DNA from: Nannocystis sp.
Lineage (GTDB): Bacteria; Myxococcota_A; Polyangia; Nannocystales; Nannocystaceae
Direction: 5' to 3'
Length of the DNA: 64,000 nt
NCBI RefSeq assembly: GCF_016714285.1
Contig: NZ_JADJNN010000038.1
Coordinates: 62,001 to 126,000 of the forward strand
The notes under the pieces were generated by a model that saw nothing but the letters and a program-made list of their open reading frames with translations, was not told where the DNA came from and did not search any database. Numbering within the stretch: the stretch's first letter is position 1; the number at the start of each line of letters is the position of its first letter. Shown here piece after piece: positions 61,536-64,000 of this stretch. A program made the translations under genes and the position numbers.

Positions 61536-62327
61536 ATGAGCATCGCCCTCGCCCACGCCCCCGTGCTCGCCCCTCCTCCTGCGCTGCCTCCGGTCGCGCT
61601 GCGCCTCGAGGGTGTGAGCCGGCGCCACGGGGTCGGCGCGGACGCGGTGGTCGCCCTCGACACCCTGTCGCTCAGCGTGCGCGCGGGCGAGTTCGTGTGC
61701 GTGGTCGGGGCCTCGGGCTGCGGCAAGTCGACGATGTTGAACCTGGTCGCCGGGCTCGACACGCCGACGGCCGGGCAGGTGCACGTGGCGGGCGGGCGGC
61801 CGGCGCTGATGTTTCAGGAGTCGGCGCTGTTCCCCTGGCTCACGGTCGAGGAGAACGTCGCGTTCCCGCTGGAGATGCAGGGCGTGGCGCGGGGCGAGCG
61901 GCGGCGGCGGGTGGCCGAGCTGCTGGCGATGGTGCACCTCGAGAGCTTCGCCCGCAGGCGGCCGCACGAGCTGTCGGGCGGGATGAAGCAGCGGGTCGCG
62001 TTGGCGCGGGCGCTGGCGCAGCGGGCCAACCTGCTGCTGATGGACGAGCCCTTCGCCGCGCTCGACGCGATGATGCGCGACCACCTGCACTGCGAGCTCG
62101 AGAGCCTGTGGCAGCAGACCGGGCTGACGGTCGTGTTCGTGACCCACAACGTGCGCGAGGCGGTGCGCCTGGGTGACCGCGTGCTGCTGCTGTCGAGCCG
62201 CCCCGGGCGGCTGGTGGCCGAGTACGCGATCGACATCCCGCGGCCGCGGCGGATCGAGTCGCCTGAGGTGGCTCGCAGCGCCCGCGAGATCACCGACCGG
62301 CTGCACGAGGCCGTCCGCGATGCCTGA
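61536..62327 (+). CDS. ABC transporter ATP-binding protein (nitrate/sulfonate/taurine type)
   Basis: A 263-residue ATPase of an importer. Walker A GASGCGKST, signature LSGGMKQRVALARAL and Walker B LLLMDEPFAALD are complete, with the switch VTHNVREAV. GRPALMFQESALFPWLTVEENV is the Q-loop, of the type found in SsuB/TauB/NrtD. The N-terminus has a Pro/Ala-rich leader. It overlaps the permease gene by eight bases. No substrate-binding protein is encoded up to the window's end. Confidence 0.95.
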   Translation: MSIALAHAPVLAPPPALPPVALRLEGVSRRHGVGADAVVALDTLSLSVRAGEFVCVVGASGCGKSTMLNLVAGLDTPTAGQVHVAGGRPALMFQESALFPWLTVEENVAFPLEMQGVARGERRRRVAELLAMVHLESFARRRPHELSGGMKQRVALARALAQRANLLLMDEPFAALDAMMRDHLHCELESLWQQTGLTVVFVTHNVREAVRLGDRVLLLSSRPGRLVAEYAIDIPRPRRIESPEVARSAREITDRLHEAVRDA

Positions 62328-63327
62328 GACGGCGGCGCCGCGCCTGCACGCGCTCGCCGGCGACCTCGACCACGTCGCCGCCCGGCGGGCGGGGGCTGTC
62401 CCCGGGGACAGCCTCGGTGTCGCGGGCGCCGGGTCGGAGCGGCGAGCGGGAGCTGTCCCTGAGGACAGCCGCAGGGGACGGGCGGCAGCTGTCCCTGAGG
62501 ACAGCCTCGAGGTGGTCGCGGCCGGGCCGGAGCGCGCGCGGGGGGCCCGGGTGTGGGCGGCGCTGTGGCCCAAGCTGGCGGCGGTCGGGCTGGCCCTGGC
62601 GCTGTGGGAGCTGGTGGTGCTGAGCGGCTGGCGCCCGGACTATGTGCTGCCCGGGCCGGCGGCGGTGCTCGGTCGGCTGTTCGCCGACACGATGTCGGGC
62701 GAGGTGCTGGTGGCCGCGGCGATCACGATGAAGCGAGCGCTGCTCGGCTACGCGATCGCGCTGGTGGTCGGCGTGGCGATCGGTCTGCTGATGGCGCGTG
62801 TGCGGGTCCTGCGGACCGCGGCCGGCTCGCTGCTGACGGGGCTGCAGACCATGCCCTCGGTCGCGTGGTTCCCGCTGGCGATCTTGCTGTTCCAGCTGAG
62901 CGAGGCGGCGATCCTCGCGGTGGTCGTGCTCGGCGCGGCGCCCTCGATCGCCAATGGACTGCTGCACAGCTTCGACCAGGTGCCGCCGCTGCTGGTCCGC
63001 GCCGGTCGGGTGCTCGGCGCCCGCGGGCTCGGCCTGTATCGCCACATCATCCTGCCGGCCGCGCTGCCGGGCTTCCTCACCGGGCTCAAGCAGGGCTGGG
63101 CCTTCGCGTGGCGCAGTCTGATGGCCGGCGAGCTGCTCGTCATCATCGGCCACGCGCCGTCGATCGGCGTGCGCCTGCAGTTCTCGCGCGAGCTCAGCGA
63201 CGCCGAGGGGCTGCTCGCGTGGATGATCGTGGTGATGATCCTCGGCGTGCTGGTCGACGGGCTGGTGTTCGGCGCGCTCGAGCGGGCCGTGCATCGCCGC
63301 CGCGGGCTCACCGGCGTGCACGCGTAG
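62320..63327 (+). CDS. ABC transporter permease with repeat-derived N-terminus
   Basis: A 335-residue membrane permease. Five or six helices and the coupling loop LGARGLGLYRHIILPAALPGFLTGL fit the SsuC/TauC/NrtB family. Its first roughly 75 residues are extra and hydrophilic. They contain three near repeats, AVPGDSLGV, AVPEDSRRG and AVPEDSLEV, each translated from one copy of the dispersed palindrome. Relatives begin near the first helix, so this leader was probably built by the repeats. It pairs with the upstream ATPase. Confidence 0.93.
   Translation: MPETAAPRLHALAGDLDHVAARRAGAVPGDSLGVAGAGSERRAGAVPEDSRRGRAAAVPEDSLEVVAAGPERARGARVWAALWPKLAAVGLALALWELVVLSGWRPDYVLPGPAAVLGRLFADTMSGEVLVAAAITMKRALLGYAIALVVGVAIGLLMARVRVLRTAAGSLLTGLQTMPSVAWFPLAILLFQLSEAAILAVVVLGAAPSIANGLLHSFDQVPPLLVRAGRVLGARGLGLYRHIILPAALPGFLTGLKQGWAFAWRSLMAGELLVIIGHAPSIGVRLQFSRELSDAEGLLAWMIVVMILGVLVDGLVFGALERAVHRRRGLTGVHA
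62394..62504. repeat. Three in-frame palindromes in the permease leader
   Basis: 62394-62413 (8+4+8 GGCTGTCC-CCGG-GGACAGCC), 62453-62468 and 62489-62504 (both CTGTCC-CTGA-GGACAG), with 36-59 bp spacing. Confidence 0.9.
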
Positions 63328-63387
63328 GCCGGGGTGCCCATGGGCGAATTGGGGCCCGCACCGCGAGCGTGCTAGGCCGCGCCGGCG

Positions 63388-64000
63388 ATGTCGATCTCGA
63401 TGGAGCACGCGGCCCTGGTGGAGATGTTTCGCTCGAACCCGGGGCTGGTGCCGCAGCTGCTGCGGGACTCGTTCGCGGTGGTGTTGCCGGCGTGGGAGAC
63501 GGTCTCGATCGCGGAGGCGGAGCTCGATCAGCTGGCGCCGATCGAGTTCCGGGCTGATCTGGTGGTCGAGCTGGCTGGCGCTGGAGCGCCGCGGCTCGGC
63601 GCGGTGGTCGAGGTGCAGCTGAGCGCCGATGACGACAAGCGCTTCAGCTGGCCGGTGTACCTCACGGTGAATCGCTCGCGCCGCCGCTGCGAGACGCTGC
63701 TCCTGGTGGTCGCACCCGACCCCGCGGTCGCGGCCTGGGCTCGCCGACCGATCCGCGTCGGGCCGGACAACGAAGTGCGTGTGCACGTGCTCGGACCCGC
63801 CGAGATCCCCGCGGTCGTCGACCCAAGCGTCGGTGTAGCGAACCCGCAGCTGGCCGTGCTCTCGGCGATGGCCCACTGCAATGAGCCGGAGCTCGGCCTG
63901 CCCGTCCTCCGCAGCGCCCTGGCGGCGCTGGACGCGTTCGACAAAGTCGATGCCAGGCTCTATCTTCATCTCATCTACAAGGCGCTGGACGAGCCCATGC
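63388..64000 (+). CDS. PD-(D/E)XK nuclease-like protein (partial)
   Basis: The frame from ATG 63388 is open to the window's end, giving 204 residues of a longer protein. It resembles a family I recall from actinobacteria and myxobacteria: HAALVEMFRSNPGLVPQLL, EFRADLVVELAG, and VVEVQLSADDDKRFSWPVY. The D-...-E-x-Q arrangement (ADLVV...VVEVQ) looks like the PD-(D/E)XK fold seen in Rpn-like nucleases. The catalytic role is inference. It is separated from the permease by 60 bases and is probably an independent unit. Confidence 0.7.
   Translation, partial: MSISMEHAALVEMFRSNPGLVPQLLRDSFAVVLPAWETVSIAEAELDQLAPIEFRADLVVELAGAGAPRLGAVVEVQLSADDDKRFSWPVYLTVNRSRRRCETLLLVVAPDPAVAAWARRPIRVGPDNEVRVHVLGPAEIPAVVDPSVGVANPQLAVLSAMAHCNEPELGLPVLRSALAALDAFDKVDARLYLHLIYKALDEPM

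Overview
This 64 kb window is very GC-rich chromosomal DNA from a myxobacterium. The best fit is the Nannocystineae (Nannocystis-like). The evidence is a large set of lipoproteins with Ser/Thr/Gly/Asp linkers rich in TG, SG and TGDT motifs, a Myxococcus-type Cys-rich repeat, eukaryote-like Ser/Thr kinases with TPR tails, FG-GAP and RCC1 propellers, a DUF4388 protein, and a eukaryote-type Delta24-sterol reductase. Sterol synthesis is known in this lineage. The species is inferred, not shown. I see no prophage, insertion sequence or CRISPR array. Both window edges cut a gene.

Layout. 1-9 kb: a partial gene, a lipoprotein, tatB-tatC, a chemoreceptor, tadA with an unknown partner, and two SDR enzymes. 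9-17 kb: a DUF4139 lipoprotein, a membrane protein, the DHCR24-like sterol reductase, and a MarR / rifampin-phosphotransferase-like pair. 17-26 kb: a Cys-rich lipoprotein, a PGRP-like amidase with a 21-bp repeat, an active/inactive M16 peptidase pair, an EamA transporter, a large lipoprotein, a BASS transporter and a GST. 26-32 kb: exbB-exbD, tRNA-Ala(GGC), a FabH-like synthase, a DUF4388 protein and an APC permease. 32-38.5 kb: a formylglycine-generating-enzyme-like lipoprotein, a rhodanese fused to a domain with carbonic-anhydrase-like ligand motifs, an RCC1 lipoprotein, a DUF2325 protein and an FG-GAP lipoprotein. 38.6-46 kb: a frameshifted kinase beside a kinase-TPR paralogue, an AmpG-like MFS protein, a truncated globin and a probable pseudokinase. 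46-55.5 kb: a PKD lipoprotein, a serpin, a DUF2141 lipoprotein, a CarH-type B12 photoreceptor regulator, a fasciclin lipoprotein, a multidomain wall hydrolase (amidase plus GH75 chitosanase) and msrB. 55.5-64 kb: a propeller lipoprotein, an exported methyltransferase, a PHA_gran_rgn protein, a histidine phosphatase, an XRE-cupin regulator, an ABC importer pair and a partial PD-(D/E)XK-like gene.

Most genes are housekeeping or envelope functions in short units of two or three, often joined by ATGA stop/start overlaps: tatB-tatC, tadA-partner, M16 pair, exbB-exbD, DUF4388-APC, and methyltransferase-propeller. Many products carry a lipobox, so the window mainly describes an elaborate outer surface and its signalling.

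The most unusual signals are not single genes. First, a short palindrome, CTGTCC-N4-GGACAG with its ACATGTCC form, recurs about twenty times across the window, both between genes and in frame inside genes. Second, gene 3' ends carrying the stop codon are often repeated in tandem just downstream. Other points to check are the DHCR24 homologue, the rhodanese / carbonic-anhydrase-like fusion, the full set of CarH photochemistry residues, the four-part wall hydrolase, the inhibitory-type serpin, the frameshifted kinase and the pseudokinase.
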